Positions 1 to 14,306 of a stretch of 64,000 nt of DNA are shown piece by piece. Every line of letters begins with the position of its first letter. The first letter of the stretch is position 1. The DNA is from Augochlora pura. Its lineage: Eukaryota; Arthropoda; Insecta; Hymenoptera; Halictidae. The translations under genes and the position numbers were made by a program. The stretch lies in contig NC_135775.1 in assembly GCF_028453695.1 (NCBI RefSeq), forward strand, positions 26,694,545-26,758,544, read 5' to 3'. Under the pieces are notes generated by a model. It made no database searches and was not told the DNA's origin. It worked only from the letters and a program-made list of their open reading frames with translations.

Positions 1-3000
1 TGAAAGCACTTCTGGTAAAGGTTCGTTCAGTTTGTACTTTAAAAGGAATGTCTTCAATTTAGTTATTATAGCTGCCGATGTCTTGCAAACTTCAAAGTCA
101 CTGTCATTCTCTAAAGTAATCAAAAGAACCTGCAATTTTCAGTAAACATTATGTCTATAAAATATTTGAACCGTTTACAATGTTTGATGAATCATAAAGT
201 TGCCTTACCCCTAAACAATTTTGCTTTGCTAATTCATCTAAGGCTTTGTTGAGTCTTCGTTTTATTTCAGTATCATTTAACGACACAATTTTTCTATGTT
301 CTTTAGAGAATGTTACTGTCGGAAAATGACCATCGAGCACCCCTTGATCGGACAGGTGTGACTTTATAAAATATCCCCAAAATTCGAGGGCGCTTGTCTT
401 TACTTCCCAATGAAGGTCAAGGACAGCGGCTGTTGACATTGATCGTGTCATAGAATCAATGACATCTTTCCTGAATGAAAAGAAAACCGAATTGCATTTT
501 ACATAACTGTAATGAACACGATCTGTCAGTTCTATTCCATAACACTTACGGCCATTTATAGTTGACATATAATTCCTTAATTAATATCACAGCTTCCTTC
601 CTGACTATAGCTTCGCTTTCATTTTTAAGTAAGTCTATTGCATGTTTCTGAAAGATAAAGCAAACAATATATTTGAGTGTGCATTTATTAATACTTATGG
701 ACTTGTTACAAATCGTACCAATAGATTGAGTTGTGACAATTGTTCTTCCCACAGTTTATGTATTCGAACGGTAGTAGAGATGAACGATAAAGCAGATGCT
801 CGAACGTAACTCTCGCTGTCTGTTTTAGCAATATCGAGTCCCACTTGTAGAAACTTATTAGCTAATAAAAAGTCTTGAAACGCTGGATATTCTGTAGACA
901 CGTGTTATGATTGTACTGAACGGTAATGTACGCTATCAACAAATATATATATATATATATGTATGTATATATGTACATATATACATACTGCATTCCGAAA
1001 TTACAGCAATAGTGGTCAAAACTTCTAATACACTGTCCCTTACTTCCCAGTTAACGTCATGTAATCTTTTGAAAAGAGTTGGTCCTATTTCATTCATATG
1101 GCTGTCTGCTTCAACAAGCAGTGCTAAATTAGGGGGCATAAAGTTTTGAATTGCCAATTTGCATACTTTTAATGCTTTCACAGAGATCTGAAGGTAAAGT
1201 TTAAAGATATTATTGTGAAGACACAAAAATCGTGGAAATTGTATAAAACACATACCACAGGTGTAATTCCTGAATGATTTAAAATTTCTTGTGCAAGGGA
1301 TAACAAGCATATAGTTTCCACGCATTCTCGCCATTTCAACTTGAATTTTTCTGTCATCACCGCCAAACCATTGAGAAGCGACGCTAACAATGTTGGATGA
1401 TCAACTATAGGATTTCCATCCAAAGGAGATACAAGCATGGTTTTCTTTGAACCATTTTGTGAATTTGCCATACTATTTGCTTCTATGTTATCTAGTTCAT
1501 TGCAAACATCTGGCACAAAATTCTTCAGTACATGGCACAATGTTTGAAATGTGATCACCGCAATATCCTGTTTTAGTATTAGTTACGATAGTAAACAACT
1601 ACTTTATATTTAAATATTAACATAATTTTGTAATATACAATGTGCTTACCCTATCCATGATGTCTGTTATTTCTAGTATTATATCAATAGATACTTTACA
1701 AATATGTGTCAAAGGTAATTCATTCTTATATACAGTGTCCCTTATATTATATGCCAGTCTCTGTACTGCTGTACACGTCACATCGCACAATTTATTTATA
1801 TACATGTCAAATAAATCATAAGACATATACGTTTGTTTCACACATACTGCCAAAGGTATGATCTGTTAACATAAGTGATATGTTGCAATTATTTGTTAAC
1901 AATCAGACAAACTGTAACAAAGAGAATGCTTACCATTATGGTTATAAACTGATGTTCAAACTTGTGTTGCTGCGGCATAACAAATTCACGCAACGATTGA
2001 AGTTTTTTCCAGTAAATCATTAAAAACTTGTTTGTTTTCACGATCTCTGTAATATACCTTTTCGATAGTAACATCATAGACGTGTAACACATATCGTAAC
2101 AAAACTTTTGGGTTATTTCGGCATCAATTGTTTCTTGTCCTTCTCTCAGAGCACGTTTCAATGGAATGAATAAACAAAGAATTAACAGCTTATGTACGTG
2201 GGACAAAAATTTTGTACTGATACAAGCTTCAAAGAGAGCTTTTACTCTTGTGTCTAAATTAATAACTTCTTGACATAATTCAGGTATGGTGTTATCCATG
2301 TTTGCAAATAATGTGTTTTCAACGAGATTAGTTAATAAATCTAACGTAGTACACAATAGCTTATTCTGCTCTAAATAATTGTCTTCCAACTTCTGCCACA
2401 CCTGCGATTCAAAACTGTTGGTCATTAATGGTGCTGCAATCACCTTAATAACATCCTTGCAAAAAGCAACATTGTGTTGTTCATTTAGAAGTAAAAAACA
2501 CAAAAGTTTTTGGCTTTCGCGTGTGACATACATAGTATGATTCCAATGTGCATATTTTACAACATCTTTCCAAACATCTATAAAGTAAACACAATTGTTC
2601 CTAGTATCATCCTTATTGATATTATTTTATTAATATAGTTACAGGTATTAGAATTGTTTCGATTACCAGAATCTATAACCCATTGTCTGCCACTTCGATG
2701 TTGGATCAAGTCTAATAGCATTGTAATGTAAGCCATTTTAATGGAAGATGCTACATTGTTTTGTCGAAATTCAAATATATTGCATAACCGATTGTATACA
2801 TTTTGAGACTTCCAGTAATGAAAATGTATCTCGTTACGAGATATAAGGCCCACAAGTTTTAAAGTAAATACACTTATAGGCTGTGAAGGCTTCCCACTCG
2901 TGCTCCAAATATCTAGCGATTTCAAAACCCAATTTTGTAATGACACACAATGTTCATCTGTAACAGCTGAAATTAAAGATTTGTATAGAGTGTATTATTA

Positions 3001-3215
3001 AGATTGAACATTTAGTACATGTAAGGATAAAACAGAAAACAGGTTAAGAAATATACTATGTACATTTATCATTCTTACTCACGCTCATTTATGGTCTGAG
3101 AAATATGGGTTAACAAAAGATCGAGATAACTAGTAGATACAATATTACAATCAGGACGCAACAGAAACAACTCCAAAACTTCGGATAATTTGTTGCCGAT
3201 GTTTAACGATGCCAT
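1..3215 (-). CDS. BRAT1: BRAT1-like HEAT-repeat protein, 3' end missing
   Basis: Ten exons close in phase from the ATG at 3215: 3083-3215, 2667-2966, 1934-2577, 1650-1862, 1256-1567, 989-1187, 719-891, 550-647, 209-470 and 129 down to the window edge, giving 821 codons with no stop. The protein is almost all helical, with HEAT-like repeats near the visible C-terminus that share a WEV-(R/K)-x-S-x-LE signature (NWEVRDSVLEVL and HWEVKTSALEFW). Overall organisation and the RQWVIDSG segment fit BRAT1 (BRCA1-associated ATM activator 1), which in animals works with ATM signalling and with the Integrator endonuclease pair INTS9/INTS11. Family assignment is by recognition, not alignment. The last exon and the 3' UTR lie outside the window. 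The nearest gene, Malvolio, is divergent and about 2.7 kb away. Confidence 0.82.
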
Positions 3216-5889
3216 TGTATCTTCATATAAAATTTTTTAATAATTGTGCGAAAACACAGCGAACAGTGCGTTAATAATTTTAGAGCATGTTATGCACACA
3301 ATGATTCTTGCCGAACGTATCATATACATGGGTACATATGTAGTCATATGTTCCACAAATATGTAGTATACATAGCGACAAAAATTATTCGGTTACATGC
3401 ATACTGCCCAAAGCTGTACAGTTTTTCAGGGGGCTGTACATACCGTACTCGACTTATGGGCATTTGTGGGGCAGTGCTTCCACTGCCACCTATAACAAAG
3501 ACAATCTTTTGACAAACTAAGATTCAATATGACTACCAAGCTACTTATCGACATCCGATAATGAACAGTAGTCGGACAATCTTAGGGCTTGGACCGTATA
3601 TGTACGCATGCACGTGCATGGTAGAAATTTCAGAATTATGATTAACATAATGTTCACGAGGTAGACGCTCCTCGCCCTTGTAGGGGACTTGAACGCATGC
3701 GTTACTTAATCCTATTCCTTCAATTACTTATTTCTCTGAGGATCCTGTGCAGAGCCACTTAGAAATGTTAATTATGCTAACGTTCGGCAATTAATAAATA
3801 AATCAAGGCCATAAAATTGTTTTAAAGAATCCGTAATACCAACAACGATAACAACGTAAAATACAATTAATTAAGGTAATAGTTAAGGAAACTTGAAGAG
3901 CAAATATTAATTATTAACTTTACGATATTATAATTTGTTTCTTTTTTTTCTTTATTCAGGAGAAATAAAAGCCAAAGCATTCGCACAGTGTGCTCGTAAA
4001 TACAAAATTTCCTTTTTTCAATAGATCGTTTCAGTTCAGCGTTTCAAGCGTCAAACTAAAGGGTATTCATACATATGCACTGTCCTATTCTTCTGACATT
4101 GATAATTTACCCCTTGCGTTTAGAATTAGTGTCAAGGAAAAATGAGAGGCGAACTGTAAACGGCGTAATGTATTTTCTCATTCAATATATTTACCTTTTG
4201 TTATCGCACAACGAACAATCGTCACGTAACTGCCGTATCGATTAGAGTTTGATCAATGTAACATTGTGATCGATAACGAACTAGGTATCGATAACTACAC
4301 GCGTTTGTACGTTTGCAACGTATAAAATATCGGAATAGTCAAGAACGTGGTATGTACGTGTCTATTGTAAAACCACCGACCATGAGCACGTACTCGCAGT
4401 TTAAAATTTAACGAGCTAAACAGTTTACGGCAACTTTAGAATTTTCCTGAACAACTCGTGCGTTGTATCTTGTTCCGGCTGACTATTGTAATTTAATTTA
4501 CTGGCTGTTTCGTAATCTTCTGTGGAAAAGCAGAGAAGCATTCGAATATATAAAAACGTAGATTTTATTATTTTATTTTAGTTTTCCTTATTCTACATAC
4601 GTATGTATGTACGCGTATTCGCTATTAAACAAATTGCGTAATTAACGTAACAGAATATACTTTGTTCAAAGTCGATATTAATTTGATAAGAAATTGTGCT
4701 AATCTTGCTATTGAACTATATGATAAGGATATAAACATGTACATTTATATGTTTACGTGTAGGTAATACAGTTGAAGTAGGTTATTCGCGCGGGTAAAAT
4801 AATCAATGAGAAATTGTGTTAACTACCTCAAAGTCCGTTAAAAAACTTTACGTGCACTCATGTAGTATGAGTACAAGACCAATAGAAATATATTGTAGAC
4901 ATATTAATAATCGAATCCACATGAAACATGTTGCTGCGGTAGTGTATCTAATCGTATTGCTGATCACCTACTGATATTAAGATACGTGAATTTGAACACG
5001 AAGTTAATCGAGTTTATCGTGTTTTACATAAGCTTTATCGATTACTGTTGCTACTAGTAGAAATAAATTATTAGAATTGGTAGGAATTCATTCTAGTCAC
5101 AACCCATTACTTAACTTATGATAGCAACAGTTATTTCCATTCAACAACAGTTGGGAGTCATGAGGATATGCGTATGCAGACGGGGAATCCTTTGCACACA
5201 TACGTATCAGTTATGTGTCACTACGCATATTATTTATTCATTAAATGTAAACAATACCAGGAATTTCGATTCGAAGCAATTCAAACTAATCACGTTTGTT
5301 GGAAATTCCATATGTAGCACGTGGAAAAAGAAGGGGGGGTGCATGTCGGAAACAGATGACGGTGTTGCATCTCTTTGTATCTACCGCGTAATGTTGCCTG
5401 TGCTTTGTTGTCCCTACTCTCGACTCTCTATGTATGTGGTTCCTTCTCTCTCTCTCTCTCTCTCTCCCCCCCTCCCTCCCTCTATACTAGTTCGACGGCG
5501 TGTGAAGGGGCCGGGACCGATCGATGCAATTAGTTCGTTGGTGACTTTCGCGGTCGTCGCATCGATTGTTTTCGTTCTTTTTAGTTGTTTCAATTTCATT
5601 TAAGTTATATTTCTTCTTCGACTTGACCGAATCGTAACGTATTAATTCTTAATTTTTGGCAATGTTAACGAAATGTTCAAATAATATTTATGTTTCGAAA
5701 CACACCGTATGTGTCTCTTTCTCCAAATAATAGCAATTTAATAGATTACTCATACTTGTGATACGCCTTCGATTAACACGTTGCTCGATCTTCGATCAAC
5801 GTAACTTTCACAGATTTTGATTCTTCCGTTATTACTGTCCAATTGAAATAGTATTTAATTCGTATTTGGACATATCCGGTTGATATACC
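3216..5889. other. Intergenic region between BRAT1 and Malvolio
   Basis: No convincing gene. It should hold the BRAT1 promoter just above 3215 and the 5' UTR and promoter of Malvolio towards 5889. A TC-dinucleotide run at about 5446-5466, followed by a C-rich tract, sits 400 bp before the Malvolio start codon. The 161-codon open frame at 5118-5603 contains this simple repeat and no domain, so it is more likely untranslated sequence. Confidence 0.5.
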
Positions 5890-8800
5890 ATGCAGAATAG
5901 TTATGTTATCGAACACGACAATAATTCAGCGATCACGACGGTGTCACATGAGAGAACACAGGAAGCACAAAACAATGCTCAAGCGACGGAAAACACGTCG
6001 TTGACACCCACTAATAAACAAGCATACTTTGCCGATCAAAAGATTCCAATACCAGAATCCGAAACCGTAACGTATCTAAAACTAGAGCTCTAATTTCATT
6101 CTACTTGAAAACACAAACGTTTCTAATCATGTGGAGTATTACTAATATCAAATGAACTTTTTATAGGGTTGTTTTAGTTTCAGAAAATTATGGGCCTTTA
6201 CGGGTCCTGGATTTTTAATGTCTATAGCTTATTTGGATCCTGGGAATATAGAGTCCGATTTACAATCTGGAGTAGCAGCAAAATATAAGGTATAGTTTCT
6301 AATTGTGTCCTCGTTTGGTAGTACCATGGTATCACTCAGTATTTTCTTTACAGTTACTATGGGTATTATTAAGTGCAACAATTTTGGGTCTTATTATGCA
6401 AAGGTTAAGTGCCAGGCTCGGCGTTGTAACTGGTTTACATTTAGCAGAAATGTGTTATAGACAATATAAGCTAGTGCCTAGACTAATATTGTGGATAATG
6501 ATGGAGATTGCCATTATTGGTAGCGACATGCAAGAAGTAATAGGCACAGCTATTGCCTTATCTTTATTGACAAATAAAGCGTAAGCAATATGTTTCTTAA
6601 TCTTTTGCTATGGTAAATTAATTTACATAGAGTTATCAAATATTCTTCCTATGTACTTTAGAATACCTATATGGGGTGGTGTACTCATTACTGTGATAGA
6701 TACTTTTACATTTTTATTACTAGACAAGTATGGTTTGAGAAAATTGGAATTCTTTTTTGGACTTCTAATTACCGTAATGGCTGTTACTTTTGGTTACGAG
6801 GTAAGTTACATTGATATATTAAAAAGCAAAGTTGCATATAATTAAATTCCGTCTATATATGCAGAATAGCATCTCTGAAAATAAACCTGACTGTCAGAAA
6901 CTCTAATGGAAAATGTTCAGAATGGTGGCCTTCACAATATTTTTAACCCTCTTAGTGCCACGGGCCGATGCGTTGTGGCGGACTGACTGCCTGGCGAGCC
7001 TAAACATATTTTATAACTAAGAATTTTGCTGACCAACATTATATTCTATATTTTTTAGTCTCAGAAGAAGAAATAGTAAAATTTTCCTCCAGGAAATCGG
7101 AATTTTGTATAAAGCTATTCATATAAGCGCGCATATAAAATCGGCTCTGGCACTAAGGGGGTTACAGCTCATTGAAATCTGTGACGATCCACGTCGTCAT
7201 AAAGATATTAAAATTGTCAGTTTATACGGAGGTCTCCTCTCTTTTCTACATTCGTTTATATTTTCGTTTCTCTTAGTATATTATCTCCGCACCGCCTCAA
7301 AGCGAAGTAATGGAAGGCATGTTTATACCCTGGTACACAACCTACGATAGCGACACGTTATTACAGGCTGTAGGCATTGTTGGCGCAGTTATAATGCCAC
7401 ATAATTTATATCTTCACAGTGCATTAGTGAAAGTAAGGAAAACTTAGAGGGTATAATATCATATTTCTGAAATCAAGAAAGGTGACTCACGTTCGTATAC
7501 TAAACGTGGTTCTTTAATGCATTCATTTATAATTTTCAGTCGAGAGATATCAATCGTAGGGAACCAAAAAAAGTGAGGGAAGCGAATATGTATTATTTTG
7601 TTGAAGCTTGCATAGCTTTGTTCGTTTCTTTTATTATAAACGTATTCGTTGTAGCAGTTTTTGCATATGGACTTTATAATAAAACAAATAATCAAGTTGT
7701 GAGTATAAAGTCCACGTTATATAATGTTAATTGTGAAATACTCGTAATTTTGTGTACATTTTATTTGGTTTCAGTATGAAGTATGCGAGGCTAGTAATTA
7801 CACTTTAGGAATGGAAACATTTACAGTGAGTAATCAAATCATAGAATTATTTACATGATCCCGTTACACTTTAATCAGCTAATTTAGTGGTAGTTTCATG
7901 ATAATGCTAAATTATATCAATTGCAGAAAGACAATGAAACTATTTCAGTAGACCTTAATAAAGGTGGCATATATCTTGGTTGTGCCTTTGGTGCCACAGC
8001 AATGTATATTTGGGCTGTAGGTATCTTTGCTGCCGGTCAGTCTTCCACGATGACAGGCACATATGCAGGACAATTTGCAATGGAAGGATTTTTGAATCTT
8101 CAATGGGCTCGTTGGAAGCGAGTTCTTTTTACCAGAATGATCGCCATTGTTCCCACTTTTCTTGTAGCATTTTTCAGCCACATAGACAATTTAACTGATA
8201 TGAACGACATCTTAAATGCCGTTATGACGCTTCAGTTACCTTTTGCAACCTTGCCAACTATAGCATTTACAAGCAGCTCTCAGATAATGGGCGAATTCCG
8301 AAATGGATTGTATGTAATTCTTCTTGCATTTCTTCTCTATATTTGTTCAGTTTCTGTAGTGCCCTTTTAAATTTCAGAGGAAACAAAATTGTTGCCACGG
8401 CATTGTCTGGGCTAGTGATAGCTATAAATATATATTTTGTAGTAAGTACAGTGAAACCGGATCATTGGGCAAAAATATTTGGAATCACAATATACTCCAT
8501 TTTATATCTGCTATTTTGCCTTTATTTGATCATTCATATGGCTGTTAGTATGGGTGCAACTTCTCTCGGCAACAATTGGGTATGTATCAATTAGTATCAT
8601 TGACAATGGCAATAAGTACATTATCGGTTTTTTTTCTAGTTTATCATTTCATTTATTTTTGTTCCAGTTTGTGAAAAAATATATTGGTAGTCCTGTAACT
8701 ACGACGCTTGGATTATCAAACCCTACTATATATGCAAGGTGAGATCGCGTGTTTTTTTTTTTTTTTTTTAACAGAATCTAGTAGCTAGTTCATTTACATG

Positions 8801-10317
8801 TTTTATATTGTTTGTTGTCTCAATATGCAAACGGAAATATTGTTCTTCTTTTGCCTGTAAAAGATTGCAATTAGTAGTAAATTACTCATTTCAAAGATTT
8901 TATTTAGACCTTTCATAAGAGACTGCTATGTTTCCGTTTCATAAAGATTTGTTTAATATTTATAATAATCGTTTTCTAATAAAATGTTGTTATATATGCA
9001 TGTTTATGATTGTCGTATTATTATGTGGATCACTGCTGTGGAATATATAAGTGTCTCAGTCATCTTCATACAATTTTCCAATATAATGATTTTGTAATTT
9101 AATTGAAACTAAGATGAACACTTGTTTGTTCGTGTATATGCTTTATTCAATGGTTATTTAGTAGATCATGTCAACAGAAACACATTAATATCTACTGTAT
9201 TTGCGAATGCATGATGAAACAATTTACTTTACTCTGGACGCTTGTTCTTGTGTTCACAAATACACAAGTATATTCACAAATATACAAGTGGTTGTATTTC
9301 CATTTTTCACCTTATATGCATTAAATTTCTCCATCCATATGTATACACAATTTTGATATATATGTATGTGTTTGTGTATGTATATATGTATGTATGCTTC
9401 ATTAACAGTGTATACGTTTTTCAATCAATACTAACACACAAAATGTGGTAAAACTGACTATGTCTATCCCTTAGCATTTCATTTAAAAAAAAATAAATTT
9501 AATATGTGTGTCAAACAATTTATGTCTGAATCGACAAATAAGAGAAATATTTTTGGTATGAGTATTTTGTACTATATTATATGTTATCGTAATATATTAA
9601 TTAGTATTTAAGTACTTGATAGGTATTTAACAATAAACAAACTTAGTACAGTTAAAGTTAGAATTATTTCTTTTTCGTTCATAGTTTCTTCAATGTATCA
9701 GAAACATCTTTAAGTACATAAATGAGTTTGACTTGTGATACTATTTTATTTGAGACGCCTTCTTCCAAATACAAAAAATGTGTCTATTTGAAAACAATTC
9801 CAAGATCATCCGATTTCAACGTAGCGTCGCATATGGTATGTAATATCATCTGGCATTGTTTATTCGTTTTTTGGTTTTTAATAACACAGTATATAATATA
9901 ACACTGTGCGAGTTGAAATACTCATTGGTAAAAACTGCTTAGCGTAATTATTACATTTATTTGTCACTTGTCTATCGGTTGCTCACTCATATGTTTGTTA
10001 AACGTGATTTTTATTATCAGAGTTCTGATCATAGTCGTCTGTTGATATTCCTTAATTTGTTAACTAAAAACACTTTCATTGCATGCATGTCATTTTTTAA
10101 CCGACAAAGGGGTCTACTGTCAAACGTTAACTCGATTTTGAGGCATTCCGATTAGGGTAAGTTCTCTCTCTGCATTACAACAAATAAGTTACGTGAAGCC
10201 GATTGTCATTCTTTACTTAAGGCATAAAGTTAATTTACACAATATTTCAGATCAAATCCAGCATTCAATATTCAAGAAAACGGGAATGGCAATTTTAGCA
10301 CGATACCAGATTACTGA
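5890..10317 (+). CDS. Mvl: Malvolio, Nramp/SLC11 divalent metal transporter
   Basis: Eleven coding exons close in phase: 5890-6066, 6167-6289, 6354-6580, 6662-6800, 7277-7432, 7540-7698, 7775-7825, 7927-8309, 8378-8579, 8668-8738 and 10251-10317, for 584 residues, the usual family length. It is a proton-coupled Fe2+/Mn2+ transporter of endosomal or plasma membranes. The metal-binding DPGN of TM1 is at residues 83-86 and the MPHN of TM6 near residue 262. The family transport signature between TM8 and TM9 reads GQSSTMTGTYAGQFAMEG. The N-terminus is hydrophilic and the C-terminal exon ends STIPDY. Odd points: a 1.5-kb last intron, a stop codon immediately after the 8738 donor that would end an intron-retained form at IYAR, and a transposon remnant in the fourth intron. 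The exon 1/2 junction could use a nearby donor at 6072. Confidence 0.93.
6943..7165. mobile_element. piggyBac-like MITE in a Malvolio intron
   Basis: A roughly 215-bp segment starts TTAACCCTCTTAGTGCCA and ends TGGCACTAAGGGGGTTAC. The ends are near-perfect inverted repeats, extended inwards by GGGCCGATG against ATCGGCTCTGG. The left flank is TTAA and the right flank is a decayed TTAC, as expected of TTAA-targeting piggyBac elements. There is no transposase frame, so it is a non-autonomous copy. It lies wholly in the intron between exons ending at 6800 and starting at 7277. Confidence 0.7.
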
Positions 10318-12210
10318 TGAGTGACAGATATCGCATGTACATACACATGTATATACAATATAAATACATACAATCTAATAGCTAGCATATGTGCTCACGG
10401 TTCATATTTTTTTACGTACGTTGATGTTGTACAGAATATGAAACATGTATTTAAAAATTAAAATTATGTAAATAGTACGTATATATTCTCAATTTTTAAA
10501 TAAATGAACATTATATTGTTATATAGCAGTGTTATGAGAAAGTACTTAAGCTCTGCACAAATATGACTGTTCATAGCCAGAAAGACAAAGGCTCTCAAAG
10601 CCATTGTACTCTACATCCTATTTAAAACTGTCGTACAGTAGTCCTGCCATGATCGTGCGAAAATATAGGAATACGATATACATGTCACTGAATTCCTAAT
10701 GAAAGGAACTATCATTGTAGGTGCTTAAAAAAGGGTGGTTCCATTTTAGAAAAGTCAAGGTAACCTTGATATCTCTAAAAAAATGACATAAAAACAAAAT
10801 TATTTTATAGCATCGTGTCAGCCCCATTGTACCATGAAACTTTGTCCCTACCATATTTTACGTATCTTTAGAAACGACAAAGATATTTGAGGTGCTAACG
10901 TTTGGTGACTCACCCTGTATATTACATACTCAGCAGTAGCAGATGCTACCTCCAGGCATATGTATATGCTCTAATATACAATGTATAAGCTCTAAATACT
11001 AAAAAAAGATTGTTTATTTATACATACGACTGTTTAAAAATGGCGCGATTTGTGGCGAAATGTCGTATCAGAATATGAAGGTGCATACCAATGGAGCGCC
11101 TAATCATTTAATGGCAAAATACTCAAACTATTAGACAAATTTACCGAATGGTAAAAATGGTAAAAATCTAAGTTTGATAAATGTGAGTACATAGTGTATC
11201 CATAGATTAATGGATATATTACACATAATTAAACAACGACAATCGTTTTCGTTTGTTATATATTTTTTATTTATTCTTAAATCTCATAAAAATATTTCGA
11301 GTGCCATACTCCTATATATTTGTACGATTACTATTATGCCAAGCAACGAGAAACACGTAATAATAGTGGTCCGTTCGGAGAAAATTTTTACATATTGTCT
11401 GTTTATTCATACATACACATGTATGTATGGGTATATCATCATAACCATATTTAAACAATAATTGAATGAAGCTTAGCAATGTAATAGCTGATATCATAAC
11501 TAATATCACTTTCTTGCTGAAAAGTAACGTATACCGTCAGCTCTTGTAATTTAAAACATTATGACTAGACACTCGCCAAAATATCACAAACGAACACAGT
11601 TCGTCGGTTTTATTAAGAACTTTCCAATTTTATTGATGTCACACAAATATGTAAAAGTAATTATACCGTAAGAACAAAATTGTGCTCGATATTAGTCATT
11701 CTCTCACCTTTATTTTGTAAACTATTTCACCCTGAATCACAGATCATTCTCTCACAAACTTTGAAAATCAATTTAAGTAACATAGCACTTAGTAATCACA
11801 GAAACCTCAGAAAACATGTTTTCTTTCATGAGGCTAATAAAAATTGTTATAAAATTCATTTAAGAAAAAATTACCTTGCTTTCAATAATTATTTTGCAAC
11901 ACTGTAGTATGTAATAGGTATTAGTTTTTTTCAGGACAGAGTCGTTCTTCTCCTTTGTTTGTATGCTTGTAAACTAAAATAGTTTATCATCGATAGAAAA
12001 GTACAAATGTTTTGGGTCTTTCGAAACGCTGGATACAATGTGTGTCATATTTGTTTATTTTGCTTGCCATTGCTCTACTTGTCAATGTATGTAGAAGTAA
12101 ATACGAGTTCATCATTTGACCTTGCCATAACCTTGACATTTCTATCCGTTCATTTAGAAAAAAACCATTTGAAGAATGAACTTTTAGTTTGAACAATACT
12201 ATATCCATTT
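10318..12210. other. Convergent spacer between Malvolio and acid phosphatase
   Basis: No gene is supported. It should hold the 3' UTRs of both convergent neighbours. The middle carries a dispersed-repeat copy (10721-10920). The rest is AT-rich sequence with short open frames lacking any domain. Confidence 0.5.
10721..10920 (-). repeat. Dispersed repeat with ACAGGGTGAGTCACC end
   Basis: Read on the minus strand it begins TACAGGGTGAGTCACC and runs about 200 bp to a CCACCCTTTTTTAAG end. The terminal ACAGGGTG signature is common at the ends of interspersed repeats in hymenopteran genomes, and a different element with the same first eight bases occurs at 33263. No coding capacity is visible. The family was not identified. 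Confidence 0.5.
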
Positions 12211-14306
12211 TTATATAGGATCCGTTGTTAATCGAAGGTAATACTGATTATATTCTCGTTTATAATGCCAATAAATAAAATCAATTATAGAAAAAATTAA
12301 TAAAACTAATATCATTATAGAAGACGTTAGAGCGACTGAAATTAAAATAAAAAATGATTAATTACATAATTAATGATTTCTTTACATATGATTAGGGGGA
12401 ATGTAACACATACCGATAATTTTAGTTGTGTTCACATTATATCCAAATTTATCTCTATCTATTGCACACTCTTTCTCCCAATTCAGAGGTATAACATCTT
12501 TAGTTAGCATGATCACTTCGTTTAGAGGACATAACACAGCACAACCAGGAATTGTTAAAAGCACTGGTTCATCGCTAGAATTTTTATATGAAACCTGTAA
12601 GCGATTCTTATAGTCAGAAAATTTTGCACTTTACATGGAAAATATTTCTAAATGCTTACCGTTACGAAATACTGATCTTGCGAATTTGTTCTTAATTCTA
12701 TAAGTATCATAGCACTGTACGGTGGACAGTGTGGATCAAATACATTCAAAGTCATTAACATGTTGGCTAAAGTTTCATCATGGGCACTGTACATCCACAC
12801 TTTTCTATCTGGTATTAGTGAATTTTTCGACTTCTTCACCATATGATTTATCATCTCTCCCAATAGAGATCCTGATAAATAATATATATATAATTTTTTA
12901 TTCCTTAGCTTTTGTAATTGCACTTCAAAAATAATATTTACCTGATTTTAATCTTTGAAGAATCTTATTATAAGCTTCGATTGTAAAACTTTTATCAGCA
13001 ATAGGTTTCAGTTTATCAGGAAATACTGATTTTGTCCACTCTGGAAGCGTTTTATTATAGATATTCTAGAAAAAGTTTATTAATTTAATATGCTGATAAT
13101 CCACAAGGAATATAATGCTAATATTACCTCAATAAATAACGTGTCATAAAGTTGCAATACAGTTCGCAGAGAAGAAATGTTGTTTCCTGTTTTTTCTGTT
13201 AAATATGCATATAAATTTTTATTCTCTTCATTTATACGTTTTATTTCAACAGAATTAAGAACTTTTTCTAATTCGTAATCATATTTTGGACAATGCTTCT
13301 TAGCAGCCAAAACATGGTCCTCATCTTCGGGAATAGTATGGACTGGAATGGGCATCCATTGAATACTGTCCCATTTTTGATTGCCATATGGTGGATATAG
13401 ACCAGCAAGATGTGATTCTGCTGACATTAAAGTACGATCTACATCGGTGCTTTGAATATAGATATCAAATGGACTATAGAAGTTGCTCAGAAGATGTGAA
13501 TAGCGTTTGCGAAGCCAACGACCAAGCTGTAAATGCTGATGTTTTCCACGCTATATATCACATAATAAATATATTAGTAAGTATTTAAATGTTACCACAG
13601 AATATAGAAGGATCATAGAATATTTTATATAGTATTGGTAGTACTTTCTACATTCTTTATACAAAGATTATGTCTATGTAGCTTAGTTTGTTTTTTTAAT
13701 AGTGTTCAAAGAAAAATAAATGCTAAAAAAATAAGTATCTGACTCATAATTGTTAAAACATATTTATATTGGCTAACTACTTACATTAGTTAACTGACCA
13801 TATGGTACAGGCCAAAGGCTCTCATTATTATATGGATCATTAGGATAACATCTTATAGGTGTTCTATCTCCATGTCTGTACAGCTAAAAAATAAATATAA
13901 TGCTAAATATAAACGTAAAAAAAACTTAGTGCCGAAAAATTTCATCATTCGTTTCGTAAAGCCACATACGTAAATAGATGAAAGCAAGCATGCAAATGTA
14001 GAACTTTCTATATTGGTTGTATAAATTTTTAGTCATTTAGGCTATAGCTGTTTTTAATTAGCTGTTATGAACATATGTACACGTACATAAAACCTACTTT
14101 AGCATTCAATTTTTATCGACATATAATGAGAATCTAAATTATTATTATTATTTCTCGCTGCATATTATGTTAAGACAAATAACAGAATCTGAACTTACGA
14201 TATTAGCAAAAACAATGGTCCCCGCATCTTTATTTTCCGCCCGTGAGAAATTCGGAATCGATAATACCAGGATTATAATCAGTAAATTTCCATTCAGGCT
14301 TGACAT
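12211..14306 (-). CDS. Histidine acid phosphatase, type I membrane protein
   Basis: Seven exons close in phase: 14199-14306, 13785-13883, 13128-13550, 12942-13065, 12660-12871, 12414-12594 and 12211-12335, giving 423 residues. The product hydrolyses phosphomonoesters in lysosomes or secreted fluids. It has a hydrophobic signal peptide (about residues 7-22), the catalytic RHGDRTP motif at 39-45 with His40 as nucleophile, and the second catalytic motif AHDET near residue 282. Near the C-terminus is a single membrane segment followed by KRE and a tyrosine-containing tail. This matches the prostatic/lysosomal family that includes bee venom acid phosphatase Acph-1. The C-terminal anchor argues for a membrane or lysosomal form rather than a secreted venom enzyme. 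Several paralogues usually exist in insects, so no precise symbol is given. Confidence 0.88.

Noticed and set aside
5118..5603. 161-codon plus-strand open frame
   Set aside because: It contains a TC simple repeat, has no domain, and lies where the Malvolio 5' UTR or promoter should be.
8739..10600. Iron-responsive element after the Malvolio stop (CAGTGT near 9406 and 10526)
   Set aside because: The bases flanking each CAGTGT loop do not pair into the required 5-bp stem.
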